NCBI RefSeq assembly: GCF_050948215.1
Contig: NC_135157.1
Location: 2,914,001-2,978,000, forward strand
Source: Halictus rubicundus
Lineage: Eukaryota; Arthropoda; Insecta; Hymenoptera; Halictidae
Length of the DNA stretch: 64,000 nt
Direction of reading: 5' to 3'
Shown here piece by piece: positions 1-12,016 of this stretch. The notes beneath the pieces were generated by a model. It saw only the letters and a list, made by a program, of their open reading frames with translations, searched no databases and was not told the origin of the DNA. How positions within the stretch are numbered: the first letter of the stretch is position 1; each line of letters begins with the position of its first letter. The position numbers were made by a program, and so were the translations under genes.

Positions 1-11
1 TACATCTACTT

Positions 12-50
12 GTTTTTGTCATAAATGCATAAAATCCGCTATCTAATTAT
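12..50 (-). repeat. Terminal fragment of the GACTGCGGA MITE family
   Basis: The stretch reads TTTTTGTCATAAATGCATAA followed by AATCCGC. This is the same end seen in the more complete copies at 44173-44358 and 53829-54059. Only one end is visible, and the terminal bases are degraded (CCGCTATCT instead of CCGCAGTCT). Other single ends of the family lie near 22508, 24285, 28605, 39650, 60835 and 61516. Confidence 0.5.
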
Positions 51-62
51 AAACTTGTAAAC

Positions 63-1130
63 TATAATGGTATAATATTTCTATATGAAAAGGCTGTATT
101 ACATATGTAACTGTTTATTTACATGGCTGTATTATAAAATTATAATTTGATTTTATGTTGAAAATTTGAATGAATATTTATGGATATCGTTGAAACAAAT
201 GAAACTGTACAGAAAAGTTCAATGCACCTCAATGCAGGAAAAGGCGAAAACTAGAATAACTGAATTCATAAACAAAGGGAAATCCAAGCGGAACCTTCGC
301 AAATAACTTAGAAAATGGCGAAAAGAAGAACAACCTTGAAAGAGGAGAAAATTTAAGTCTATCAAAATAATTCAATCACCCAAAATTAAAGTCTAAGAAA
401 TTGCGGAAATTGCAAGACGCGTACTCTGGAAGATAAGTTCGGCAATAGGATTTGGAGTCGTACCAGTAGTGAGAGTACAAATATATTTTCATACACTCCG
501 GCGGCCCGTCGGCTACCTTCATATGAAATTACAGCCCGTCTTCTGCTGATTTCATCGGTCACGTGGTCAGAGTGCGATCTTCACTGCTGAGCAAAGAAAA
601 TATCGGCGGCTACCCCGCTACGTGGTTTTCATGGTCTCCTCTGGTTTACCGGGATAGTATCAACGGGGAAGTAAGAAGGATGTCTCGCTCAGACTTTTCC
701 CCGTGGAAAAATATTGAAGTTCGAACGTGCCCGGGTTTTGAATACTCGAGGATTGGTTATAGGTTCGTAGCTTCTACTAATTTCGTCGGGATCGTAAGTG
801 AAAACGACGCGAAAAGGTGTTGCCGGCCGTGGAAGTAGTGGAAGATCGTGTGTGGTCAGACGTGTTTCATATCCGACATGGCAGACATTGCAATCTTTAG
901 GAACTTCGGATACTGCTAAAATACGACTGAAACGTGTGCTGAAATTTAATATACTTTTCTCAGATTACACGATTGTACTTATTGTTGGAGATTGAAAATT
1001 CTTTGTAAGAATCTAGATGTACTGTTATGACAGGAAGAGTAAGTACAATTTGCCCATAAATCGGGTCCGTTCCAATTATCCGACAATGATTTCCTCGACA
1101 AATATAATTGATATAATTATAATTAATCAT
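63..1130. other. No gene recognised
   Basis: AT-rich sequence with a somewhat GC-richer patch at about 490-860. Short open frames are present, the longest 91 codons at 563-838, but none has a recognisable domain or a convincing splice-bounded structure. I see nothing I can name here. Confidence 0.4.
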
Positions 1131-1139
1131 TTAACAGAA

Positions 1140-1560
1140 TATTTCACCACAGGTCGTCTCTATTCCACTTGTGTGGTCATATATCTTTTCAATTCTTCTT
1201 GTTTGACCACAGATCACAGTTGATCCTTTTGTCTGACTATACATTGATTCTACTTTATTTTTCTGACTGCTGTAAGTGGTTCCTATTCTATTTATTTTAC
1301 TGTAAAACGTTCGTATCACTCGTCTAATCCTAAGCCGGCTCAATTCCACTTGTCTGACCACATGTCACACCTATTTCACTTGTCTGACCATATAACGTCT
1401 CTATTCTACGTAATCAACTATAGGCTCTCCCTATTTTACTGATCCCTGGCCGCCCCCGATCCACTGGTCTGGTCACTCCTATTCCACTTACTTGGCTATA
1501 GTTCGTCCTTAATCTACTTGTTGACCGTCTCACACATTGATTACAGGTATGGTACCGTGG
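1140..1560. repeat. Degenerate ~30-bp tandem repeat
   Basis: About a dozen imperfect units of roughly 28-33 bp follow one another. The consensus is close to CCTATTCCACTTGTCTGACC plus a short variable tail; the clearest units are near 1160, 1340, 1370 and 1480. Because the unit is close to 30 bp, the minus strand stays open over 1131-1361 and reads a 10-residue periodic peptide with units such as YSKINRIGTT and YDHTSGIETT. This is an old minisatellite. Whether it was ever coding cannot be decided here. Confidence 0.6.
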
Positions 1561-4500
1561 CAGATCGATCCTTTGTAATGCGTGTGTCAATTTGGCGTGT
1601 TTCATCCTCAATCTGTGTAGACACCTTCACTTCTGCTTCTCGGCCCATGAAGACTTTAGAGATTCAATAAATATAAACTTACTTGTCCTACTATGAAACT
1701 GTTCAGGATGAGGAAGCTCTAATTATTGTAACTGGGAAGAAAATAATACAGCAAGGGGTTAAAACAGGGGTTATGTCAACTATCGAAATTTTCCACAACG
1801 TTCAATAAGATTATTATTATTAAATGAATTGATAATTATCCAAGGAAGTGAATCCAAGAGAGGAATCTATAAAAATTTTACTCCATGTCGACAAGAACAT
1901 ACAAAAACTTTGAAGGGCAAATTGAAAGTAGACGCCCGGGCGCCTGGGTATTGGCATAAGAGTTAATTTGCATTGTAGAGACCCCGACGGTTTCACGATT
2001 TCGAATGGTTGCTTACACGTACGTCACTCGAAGCATTGCACGCTATTTGAACTATTGTGCGAAAATATATTTGAAAAAGCGTGCTCGATTGGTCCCGACG
2101 TTAATTGCACGAGCTGCTCGCGACACCACGTCCGTAAACCTGTTCCCTTTATCTTCGAGGTGGAGACCGGGTAAAAAGGCCACTCAGCGCAAGAGGAACG
2201 CCAGCTTTATGATGCGGAACTAACGTCAACTTAATCTTTCATAGAACGATGGGACGCGGCGTGGTTTACGGCGTCCCGACGTCGCTCCTATCAATGTAAT
2301 TATTACGGCCGTCGGTGAAATATATTTTCGACCATTTTGCCGCGGCTGTTCAGTCAAGTTAAGGGATATTCTGATTTTAAACTTTCAAAAAATCAAGTTT
2401 TTCGTTGCATTTTCTGTAAGAGCGTGTTCCTGAACACGTGGTAACGAAGACAGCGCATCCCATTGGGAGGCACGTTCCGCGAGTCACCAAAATTTGGCAT
2501 TATGAGAAGACTTGCCGTTCTATTTTTACATCAAACATAGCATAGTCCAGGTAATAGAAAATATGTATGTATGCAAAAGCTTAATACCGAACAGCCGTCA
2601 GATTTTATTACAAAAATTTCCAAACAAGACGTGGTCGCAATCGACGTGGTTAAAAGGGGATTTTTTGCCCCGGGCCGACGAAATCAGGGGTGAAATGATG
2701 CGACTGATGTTTCGTTGAATATTACGCCCCGGGAACTGTAAATAAATTTCCATTCGTTTGTCCCGCGTCCTCCCTAGCGCCGCAAACGAGCAAACTTCGT
2801 CGCGAAGTTTTATTTCAATTTTCGTACGAGGAAATAAGAACAGCGAAAAAACTCGACTGAACTTGATTCGCTATTCGTTTCCTCGGATCATCTCCACCCG
2901 CTGCTGAAAGTGTTTCGCAGACGTCGTTCCAACACGGTTCCTTTTTTATTCGCGGCTTTTTCCCACCGAAGACGAATGATTTATATCGTCCGAATCAGAC
3001 GCTAAATTCGCGTAATGTATGGCGACCATTGTCTCGATAAACGGCAACGGTATAATAATAGTTCGCTTTCGGGGATTGTTTCTTGCTCTCCCCCGCCGAT
3101 GATTAATGCCTGCTAAAGAACAAAGATGGCGCAGCCGTGGGACGGTTTAATTGCGCGTTATGAGCACCAGTTGAATTTCAACGTTACAAAGGGGCAAAAT
3201 ATTTTCACTCGTTTTAGTTGACCCTCGGAAAAGTTCGCGGCCTTTGTTACATTATCCGCTGATTAGCCGACATTAATAGCACGGCTCTTCGGGTTAAAGC
3301 ATCATTTCGCGTTAATCCCGATTTCTAGATGAATTTTTATTTAAACTGCAGATTTTCTACATTGCTATCTTTGTTCGTTTGTTATTACATCGAATGAAAT
3401 GAAACATTTTGTAGTAAACAATTTCGTTGTAGAGAACTTTGTAGGGTGCCATTTTGGAGCCGTTTTAAAGCCAGAATTCGGGAATTTCATTTTATGCACA
3501 TTTCCTTTGTCAATTAAGTTTGACAAGACAAGTATTTTTCAAGACTATTTAACAATTTGGAGCTTAAGCATTTCGGACCGTGATAAACAGAAGGTCATAT
3601 TGAAACTACACTGAGATTGTTAAATGAAACTAAACTTTACAGAGAAATATAACCACCACAGGAACGTACATGAACAGATAACTAGATAAACTTGTTATTA
3701 AGTTAAGTTAAGAATTTGAGCAATTTATTAGTTACAAAGAATATAAAAATTCGAATGCTGGAGTTAAAATCTAATAGAGAAGAAAGAAAGGCTGGAGATA
3801 CAGTCGTCTGAGAAAGTAAGTAAACGATCGCAATTTCTACAGACGTAAACATAATAACAGTGATTTCTCTATATGTATATGTCGTCAAGGCTTGGCCGAT
3901 AAACGTTGCGGAATTATCCCCACTACCGTAAACCTAGCACGGCTCGGTTATGTCTCCTGGGCGATATACGACGCTGACAAGATTCGTGTTGTTGACATAT
4001 ATCGAGAATTCACTGTATGTTGCACGACATGGAAATAAATCTATTGATTTTTCGAAAATACACCCACTATTACTTTGATTAAACTGTACAATATCTAATA
4101 TCACATACGAAATATACATTTCCCATTTGTTTACTTAAAATTAAATTATTTTCATGTATACCCGGTAACTAAGCAGGAGAGAATGTGTTACTAAAGTATG
4201 TGTCATTAAGACACATTGAGTACATTAAGAATAACGTCCAGTTCTAAAAATCTTTTTATTACGAGTTCGAAGCGAGGTTTCTGCATTGCTACCATTGCGA
4301 CTGTGGAGAGACTTATAATCCGCCCAACGTCAAGTCAGTCGCTGTAAACAACTGCACGCGACACTCACTTTGACGGGACAATGTCGGATTCGCATTCTTC
4401 GGATAATTAAAATAGGAAGCACTGTGGATGTCTTACTTATCTGACTTGTCTCGTTGGACGAGCTTTAGCGGCGCTTTTAATTAGCGGACACGAGTTTATT

Positions 4501-6421
4501 GCACGTGTAGCGGCGCGCGAAGGCTCCTGCCAGAAACAGATTTATCACTTCACATTTCAAACGCGATACCCAAAAAGAATTTTTCGTGCGTCTAAAAAGT
4601 TCGTGTGCAAATGGGAATTATTTTCGGTTTTCGGTGACTTAAGCTCATAAGATTATCTGTATTTTATTTTACACTTAAATTGTAGATCTTCATACATTTA
4701 TAGTACCCGTAGTAGTTGTAAAATTCAAGGAAATGTTTACGTTAAAAATCACTGCTAGCATTTCTACTCAATTTTTGCCATTAGCGGTCTCTTATTCACC
4801 AAAGTGAATTTTTTCTCACTTTAGCTTTTATGAAGTATTCTATGGAAACTCGAATTTGCATAGAAATTTGCATTCTAGTTATAGTGATTATAAAAGCAGG
4901 GCAGCGGAGAATAAGATTCAATGAACGAAAATTTTCCTAAAACCAAATTTTAGTTTCTTTTCCGTATAAAAGATCCGATTTGTACTGTTATAAAGAAACG
5001 TACTTGTAATATGACATACCTGAAAATGATTATTTCAACCTTTCTAGTTAGTTCAAGTGTTCATTTTTACATTTCCATTCTTAATTTTCAATCAAACATT
5101 TTTACAATGGACTGAATCCTGAAGCATTACAATTACAAAAAAAAAATCAGATCGAATCTGTTAACACAATAAATAAAAAATTGCGAAAAACAAATGCATA
5201 TGCATTGCATATTTCTGCATATTCAAAAATTCTTACCATGTCTATAAAATGTAAACAGTTAAGCATTAATCAAATGCATAGGCCGTGAAATATCAAAAAT
5301 CTCAAAAGATGGTTAATCGATTTAGCCAACGGCTTATAATATTGAATGATTGCGAGTCAAAACAATCAATCATTGGATAATGAGGAATTAAGTAAGAGTT
5401 CCATAAAACGCATTAACTCAGAAGGATGTTACGTTTGTTTCATGGAAGCCACGCAAAAATTATGTAACAATAATTTTATTTTATAACGATTGAACCCTTC
5501 AGATGTGATGTTAAACCAAACGGGCAAATATTGACATACACCACTTTAGCGTTAAACGGCTTACGTACAGGCACAGTGGTTTGTTGAAAGTATTGAAAAA
5601 TTAATACAGAAAATGCGTTTAAGTTTATAAATATTCATAGTACCGTATTTCTGGTAGGTACATCTGTCAGTGTGCAAATCCTTCAACCGGGTCTTTCGGA
5701 TCAGACCGTATTTCGCGTGGCCAGCAGCCAGTGTAGCCATATTTTACAGGGCATTAGGTGGCTTAAGGACACCGGGAAATTCAGGAAAGAGAGCCTGGGC
5801 ACGACACGGGTTGCCTTTACATTCGCATCATGTCGTATCTCGTCGAGTGAGACCGTTTAACGAGCTCTCCGACAAGGATGACCGTGAACGCGCATGATCT
5901 GCCATGAGAGCAGAGCCGTTTTCGGATATACTACGTCGCTGAGTGCCGACCAGGGGGCCAAGTTTGTCGGAATAGATCCTCAAGGATTTTACGTACCCGG
6001 TCGACCATCTTTATTTGCGCTTTGGGACCCGTACCTCGCAGTATTCGATCGCTAGGAAGACGGTTTCGACTGGAAGTATATCGATAAACTTTCCTCGACT
6101 TTTCGTCCGACACGCCGCAAGGCGGTCCCTGTCGAAGAATTTAGCGACACTCTGTCAAAAAGTCGACTTTCTCAAATCGATATCGTTTCGCGAGAGAACA
6201 GGGAGACAGATCACGCCGGTGGAAATGTCGCGGGAAATGCTCGCTTGACTTTATTATCGAAGCTCCTGTGTTATTGCTATGATGGTTACGAAAAGAATGC
6301 CTCCTCGAGCGAATTCTTGTCCCAAGGACGCCACATAGCCTCCTTTCTTCAAATTTGTATTGCTTTCTAAGCGTCGGTGGCCCTCGAAAATAAAGAAATT
6401 ATTAAAATCGAATAATACACC
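1561..6421. other. Unassigned, no gene recognised
   Basis: Mostly AT-rich sequence with GC-richer islands at about 1930-2340, 2640-3300, 4260-4560 and 5660-6250. The islands have few TE hallmarks and could be conserved non-coding or regulatory DNA of a host intron. Open frames up to about 77 codons occur but have no recognisable motif. Confidence 0.35.
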
Positions 6422-6793
6422 TACACAGCGCGTCCAATAAATGTTGTACATCCTTGAAAAGGATGATTCCCGAGGTCATTCGAAGTATCTTTCTCCTTTG
6501 CGAAAATGTTCTCCACAGATTCGTTCATGACTTATTAACGAAAAACACGGACCAATCAGAGCGCGGCTGTAGCGGGCGGACTGCAACATGGCGGCAAGTC
6601 GGGCTAAGCGTGACGTCGGCATTGGCCGAGCCGGAAGCCGTCCGCTGTAGCCGCGCTCTGATTGGTCCGTGTTTTTCGTTGATAACTCCTTAACAGAGGT
6701 TCGGAGAACATTTTCGCAAAGGAAAAAGTTACTTCAAATCATCTCAGAAATCGCTCCTTTCAAGGATGTACAATAATTTTGGGACACTCTGTA
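6422..6793. mobile_element. Palindromic MITE, copy 1 (372 bp)
   Basis: The two halves are near-perfect reverse complements about a GC-rich centre near 6605. Outer ends are TACACAGCGCGTCC and a reversed TACAGAGTGTCCC. Inside are TTGTACATCCTTGAAA arms, then AACGAAAAACACGGACCAAT with its inverted partner. The centre carries TGACGTCGG. A second copy of the same length lies at 10786-11158. There is no coding capacity. Termini of the ACAGGGTGTCxC type next to TA are typical of non-autonomous Tc1/mariner-superfamily elements. Confidence 0.8.
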
Positions 6794-9170
6794 CAATAAT
6801 ATACCTGCTTAATTATAATGAAGGTTGAATACTATTTTGGGGCAACAAAATCGAATAAATTTAGAAAACAGCCATTAATCAAGCATAAAGTGTACATGTA
6901 CAGTTAGAGAGCAATTACAATTCTGTTTTTCCCAGTGAAAATTTCAACTAGATGTTTCCTATAGGTTGATAGCATTACATTTTCATCTCGACACGTCGCT
7001 AAAAATTCTTCGACCCGGACCATTGTGCGGCGCGCCGGCTCCCTTGGAATTCGTCCAAACATTTTCTTTCGTTCGCCGTCACGAGATCGCTGGACTAAAA
7101 CGGTGATCCTCGCCGTGGTGGCAAAAAATTTGCATACCATTCTGTCGCGAAGTTTCTTCGTTAAAGCATTATCTTCGATCCGCTTCGTTTCGCAACGCGT
7201 TAAAACAGTCGCTGGCTCGCGTCGCAGGAACCGCGTTCTTGCGCCAAGCTCGATGCACTCGGTGCACCGACGCCGGAACACGCGCCGTTTTGTCACGACA
7301 TGATACACAGCCCCATAAGTGAATCGGTAACTGCGGCAAATGTCGTGGAAGTCGATTTTTTTTTTTTTTGGGAACTGCAGGCAGTTGATAGTCTGTTCCA
7401 CAAGTCGAGATACTAGGTATGAATGAAACAATGACATGCTGAATTTATTTGGCATCGATTCAATTATGATAGAGACAGCAGGTCATCACCGGCTCAGCGC
7501 AAGTTATATTTTTATATAAGACAAGGATATACAAAGGGCGATCAAATGATTATAGCCAGGAAATTTTCGTATCTAATTCAATCAATCGATTCGATCAATT
7601 TTTATTGAAATAATCGCGGTTGAAAATTAGGAGTATATACATTTGGCGACATTGTAGGCAACACTATCTGTCACATGAAAATAAATATGTTTATCTAATA
7701 ATTTTGATTACCTAACGTGAATATCTAAAGCAGTCTCTGAACGTATGTCAACTAAAAATCTTGGAGGTTCACTTAAGTGTTTCACAAGTGTTCTAATATT
7801 TATGAACAAGGTTGTGAGCTGCAGAGAAATGGATGTGAATCGCAGCAATCTGTTCTCCGTCCCGCACGCTTAAACGGTTTCGTATCCAGATTCCCGGATC
7901 TCCTGCGGTTATTCATTGCTGCTCGTGGAGCAATTCGACGATGCCACTCGCTCATGATGGAGAACAATGGGGATCGACCCGGTGGCAAGATGGAATTAAC
8001 CAACGAAAACTTTATTCTGACTGGCTAAGCTGCTTGAGATGAATTTGTGCGTACATATACGGGTGGAAATAATTCTGACGATCGTTAAATCGTAATTTCT
8101 GGTAATCGGTTGAATTCAAAACAACACTGATACAGAATCTAATTCTGTTTCGTTCGTACTTTATGTTGAATGGGAACATCGTGATAGGATTAAAGAGATC
8201 AGTGAGAAAGTAGCAAGGCGTGCTAACAGATTCGTAAGACTTTTAGAATTAGCGAACCACTATTTAAAAATTAGGAAGGTGCTGAACTAGTGCAACAAAG
8301 TGAACTTCTGTTGCAAAGCTGAGTAAGTGAGAAAACAGTGAAAAGTTTCAAGAATAACAAAAGATATTCTAAATTTATTGAAATCACTAAATAAATCAAG
8401 AAATACCTACTTGTTTTCTGTTTCTTGTAATAGATGTAGAAACTGTTACTTTTCAAAATGCGCAGTCTAATTCTACTGTTGTCATTTACTCGAGTTTTAT
8501 ATTTTATCATTTAGTTAAATTAACATAATTAATGTTGGTTCTTGCTAAATTGATGGACGGAAATTACTATTGCTAAGCAGTATTAGATGCATAGTGAGGT
8601 AATAGAGGATTATCTGAAACGATAAACAGTGTTATCGGCACACATGAAATAATGATTTGACTAAAGCTGCATATGACCACGGCTCCTGCTGCAATAGTCC
8701 GCTCAAGGGACCAAAGATAAACCACCCTTTGTTCTCTTACTTATGCGCCCATAACTCGTAAACTACGGAAGCTATAAAAAAAAGCATTCATATAAATTTA
8801 CATCGTTCCTGAATGCCTACACATCTGCGGAATGAAATTTACCATTCATGTGAAAGTTCTTTGATTTCTTTAGCTCTGTTTCCTGTTGCTGCTGTGTGTG
8901 AGAGAAAATGTTTCGTACGAAATAATTCGAGTAATGTCCTATTCCGCGTTATTATTCGAATTATTACCTCATCTGTGATAATAATTATAACCATTTCTTT
9001 TTTTTTTGTAATTCATCAGATAATCTGCAGTCAGTGATTTGAGACATCTAATCCTATTGCAGAAATATTTGAAACATTTGTTATTCAGGTACAATCAGTT
9101 GTAGATAGCAGCGACCATAATTCCTATAAACAAAAAGAAAAAAAGTCATAGAATAAGAAGTATTTCATCG
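6794..9170. other. Unassigned; one long minus-strand open frame of doubtful coding value
   Basis: A 183-codon minus-strand frame (6904-7455) crosses a GC-richer patch and reads an Arg-rich peptide without any family motif. It also runs through an A/T homopolymer at 7358-7370. The opposite strand has a similar Arg/Ser-rich frame, which is what GC-rich non-coding DNA gives. The stretch at 7540-7560 (GGGCGATCAAATGATTATAG) resembles a transposon end. Nothing else is recognised. Confidence 0.3.
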
Positions 9171-10133
9171 ACTAAACTCGTATTGGTTACAAATAAGGAT
9201 TATAAGTAACCGAAAATTTTTTTCTCCTGTTGGTAAATGTTATAGTTGGGAGAAATTCATTTCGATCACTTATAACAGTTATCAATGAGAGAAATTTATT
9301 TCGATCGCTAACAACAGTTATCGATGAGAGAAGTTCCTTTCGATTGCTCATAACAGTTATTGATGGAGAAAATTTGTAATAGTTATTATTAAATAGTACA
9401 ACTTTCAAATGATAGAATGCGACAATCAAAATTTAATGTGACTAACATGAGTTTTTCCAACTTTCCTCCTGACAAATCACACCGAAAATCATCTAACGTT
9501 AATTTTAGAGCAGAAAAGGTTCATTCAATGCTAACCTGAGTTACGGGCACAACGAGAATTATACACGCTAGTTTTGATAAATACGGGAGTCTATGTTTCT
9601 GATTTTTCCAGTTGAAAAAATTTTGGAAAACTTTTTTTCAGATTTTGTGTTGTTCTTATGGTCTGTTGATTCGTCTTGTTATACGAAACCTTCTCAATGA
9701 ATTTCACAGGCTTCCTCCATCAGAAAAAGAGTAGACAACTGAGTAATTAAATAAGCAACTGAAATGAATTTTCTTATCAACAATTATTATGAACAAGTGA
9801 AAAGAAATTCGATCATCGAGAACTGTAATGAGCGATCGAAATTGATCTCATTGATAACTTATGAGTGATCGAAATGAACATTTCTCATTGATAACTGTTA
9901 TTAGTGATCGAAATGAACTTCTCTCGTTGATAACTGCTTTGGGCAATCAAAACAATCTTTCTTCATCGATAACAATAGTCGAGAAGGATCCAATTTTTTG
10001 GACACTAATAACTGTTATTTGTAACCAAAAAGTTATAAAAATCGGTATTTTTTAATCATTTTGTTCTTCGAATTTTTTTCTTTATATTCTGTGTAGATTT
10101 TTGTCATAGAAAATTTTAGGATAACTGTTATTT
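9171..10133. mobile_element. 960-bp non-autonomous element with inverted 39-bp repeat arrays, copy 1
   Basis: The left arm (about 9250-9370) holds three tandem units of 38-39 bp with a core like TTTCGATCACTTATAACAG. The right arm (about 9800-9980) holds the same units inverted. The unique middle (9400-9790) is shared almost unchanged with 47300-47690, so this is a dispersed family. As 39 bp is 13 codons, both arms stay open and read a periodic peptide with units like SDRNELLSLITVI, on opposite strands. No transposase is visible. Outer ends carry TTGGTTACAAATAA and its inverted partner TTATTTGTAACCAA. Confidence 0.75.
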
Positions 10134-10479
10134 TTGGTCCCTGGTAGATAGACAACGAAATTTACGCATTTGTGCCAAAAATGGGTGGTTTGAAGCAATA
10201 CAAAGATTAAAAGAATTTAAGAAAGAATGATAATGAGTTGACGTAACCAATCCGCTCGAGTTTTTTTAGAGAAACTGATCAATGGGACAATGTGGGTGGT
10301 CTTTAACGCCGTTTTAGTTCAAGGACAAGCACACTGTCTTGCCGCAATTAATGGCTTCCCGTGCAGAGACTCTCGGCCTTAGAGTATTTCGATGTTCCAC
10401 GAAACACGGAGACGGCAGAGGGGCGGTCGCCCTTGATTTACGTGAGATCGCATTAAACGGTTCTTTGATGGTTCCTTAC

Positions 10480-10705
10480 CTCCTGAGTGGTTGATAACTT
10501 GATTTGCTCGTCCACTTTGGAACTCAGCCACGACTTCCTCTCGTCTCTGACGCATCCAAAAAGCCTTTTCCAACGGAGATCCTTGTCTCAATTTTTTCCC
10601 CAATGTTCGCCACGCATCGAATAAATCGTGCTTATCAAAGGCGAGTGCCTTGCCTTCGGCAACGCGGACCAACCTCCTTAACCATCCATCCGACGCAGCA
10701 TCCAT
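10480..10705 (-). CDS. Candidate first coding exon of an unidentified gene
   Basis: From the ATG at 10703-10705 the minus strand reads 75 codons (starting MDAASDGWLRRLVRVAEGKA, then an Arg/Lys-rich helical-looking stretch containing AFWMRQRREEVV) and then meets GAG|GTAAGG, a consensus splice donor, leaving phase 1. Composition and codon use look coding. The frame continues past the donor into less protein-like sequence, which fits an intron. No partner exon and no family were recognised. It could instead be a remnant of a transposon gene, since a MITE starts 80 bp away. Confidence 0.35.
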
Positions 10706-10785
10706 TAGTTTAACATTAACTATTATGTCAATAGCCGAAATTCTCCACTAGGTTCGGTAACATTGCACTTCACAATTTCAACGCA

Positions 10786-11158
10786 TACAAGGTGTCTCAA
10801 AAATGTTGCACTTCCTTGAAATGGGTGATTCCTGAGGTCATTCGAAGTAACTTTTTCCATTGCAAAAATATTCTTCGCGGCTTCGTTAAGGAGTTATTAA
10901 CGAAAAACACGAACCAATCAGGACGCGACAAATGCAGACGGACTCCGACATGGTAGCAGATACCGCTGAGCGTGACGTTGGCCTTGGCCGAACCGAAATC
11001 CGTCCACTGTAGCCGCGCCCTGATTGGTTCGTGTTTTTTGCTAATATCTCCTTAACAAAACCGCGGAGAACATTTTCTCACAGGGAAAAGTATCTTCAAA
11101 TCACCTCAGGAATTACTTACCCCTTTTAAGGAAATGCAACATTTTGAGACACCCTGTA
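10786..11158. mobile_element. Palindromic MITE, copy 2 (373 bp)
   Basis: This is the same element as 6422-6793. Ends are TACAAGGTGTCTCAAAAATG and, inverted, TTTTGAGACACCCTGTA. Internal arms AACGAAAAACACGAACCAAT and ATTGGTTCGTGTTTTTTGC face each other around a centre containing GTGACGTTGG. Flanking bases are TA-rich, fitting a TA target. There is no coding capacity. Confidence 0.8.
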
Positions 11159-11195
11159 TATTTATACTTTAACCTCATACGCTCCTCAGAAATAG

Positions 11196-11526
11196 TTGCA
11201 TAAAAGTTTTTTTTTTTATTAAGCTATAAAACCCCACATGGGATTATTAGCAGCATGCACATGGCTGTGCATGCTAACTTTACATTGCGTAGGTGGCTTA
11301 TAAACTAGGATTGAGACAATCTAATGAACGTTTTCGAATACAATAATAACACTAAGGATATAAACAGTGAGACTAAAGAAATGAATGTATGAAAAAGATC
11401 GAATTTTTTGTTACCATTAAGCATACTTTCTACGCCAATAAATATGTCAACATCCTCTAAATATTTTTGGAGTTCTACATTGCAATTAGAAATGCCTCTG
11501 CAATTCCAAAAGATTGCATAAAAGTT
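11196..11526 (-). mobile_element. 305-bp internally deleted LINE insertion with 13-bp target duplication
   Basis: The insertion (11209-11513) is flanked by a perfect direct repeat TTGCATAAAAGTT at 11196-11208 and 11514-11526. Read on the minus strand it starts with the LINE ORF2 endonuclease motif WNCRGISNCNVELQKYLED and continues with DVDIFIGVESMLN. Within about 110 further bases it changes to hydrophobic, non-endonuclease sequence, a stop, and a 3' tail with AATAAA and an A12 run. This is a classic target-primed insertion of a short, SINE-sized, LINE-derived RNA. The same endonuclease start appears at the right edge of the window (63820-64000). Confidence 0.85.
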
Positions 11527-11762
11527 CGTAGGATAATATCTCATCCAATTTTGCTTTATATTTTGATTTAACAAATTATGCTATTATTATAATTAACGAT
11601 TCGAATAATTAACCTATTGCGGTCCTGCGTAGAGGCAGTCTCGACGTTGACTTATGCACCAACAGCTCCTTATTTTATTGATTCCCATTACATTCATCAA
11701 TAATGTAGGTTAATGGAGGGAATATAATGGGAACCTACCTACCTATGGGAACATAATTGAAC

Positions 11763-11966
11763 TACAGTAGAACCCCGATTATCCGATCTAAACCATAAAA
11801 CGTGACTGTTCGACTATCAGAACACTTACTCAGTTGTTATGCTAGATTAAATTTTTATTTATTTGTGTAACAAATAGTGTTGCATATGGATGGTCTGAGA
11901 TTGAGCTATTTACACCTGAAGCACGTTGAGATACTAAAGGCTTCAGACATTAGAGGTATTGCTGTA
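11763..11966. mobile_element. Pogo/Tigger-type MITE, degraded
   Basis: The left end TACAGTAGAACCCCGATTAT followed by CCG is the typical Tigger-like terminus. The right end reads TAGAGGTATTGCTGTA, a weaker inverted match. It is about 200 bp with no coding capacity. Related ends are at 30812 and 36714. Confidence 0.5.
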
Positions 11967-12016
11967 TATCGTTTTGTAGCAAACTCGGAATTCTATTATT
12001 CGCGAATAAATTAAAT

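Noticed and set aside
6904..7455. 183-codon minus-strand open frame
   Set aside because: Arg-rich peptide without motif, a homopolymer within the frame, and an equally open antisense frame; typical of GC-rich non-coding DNA.
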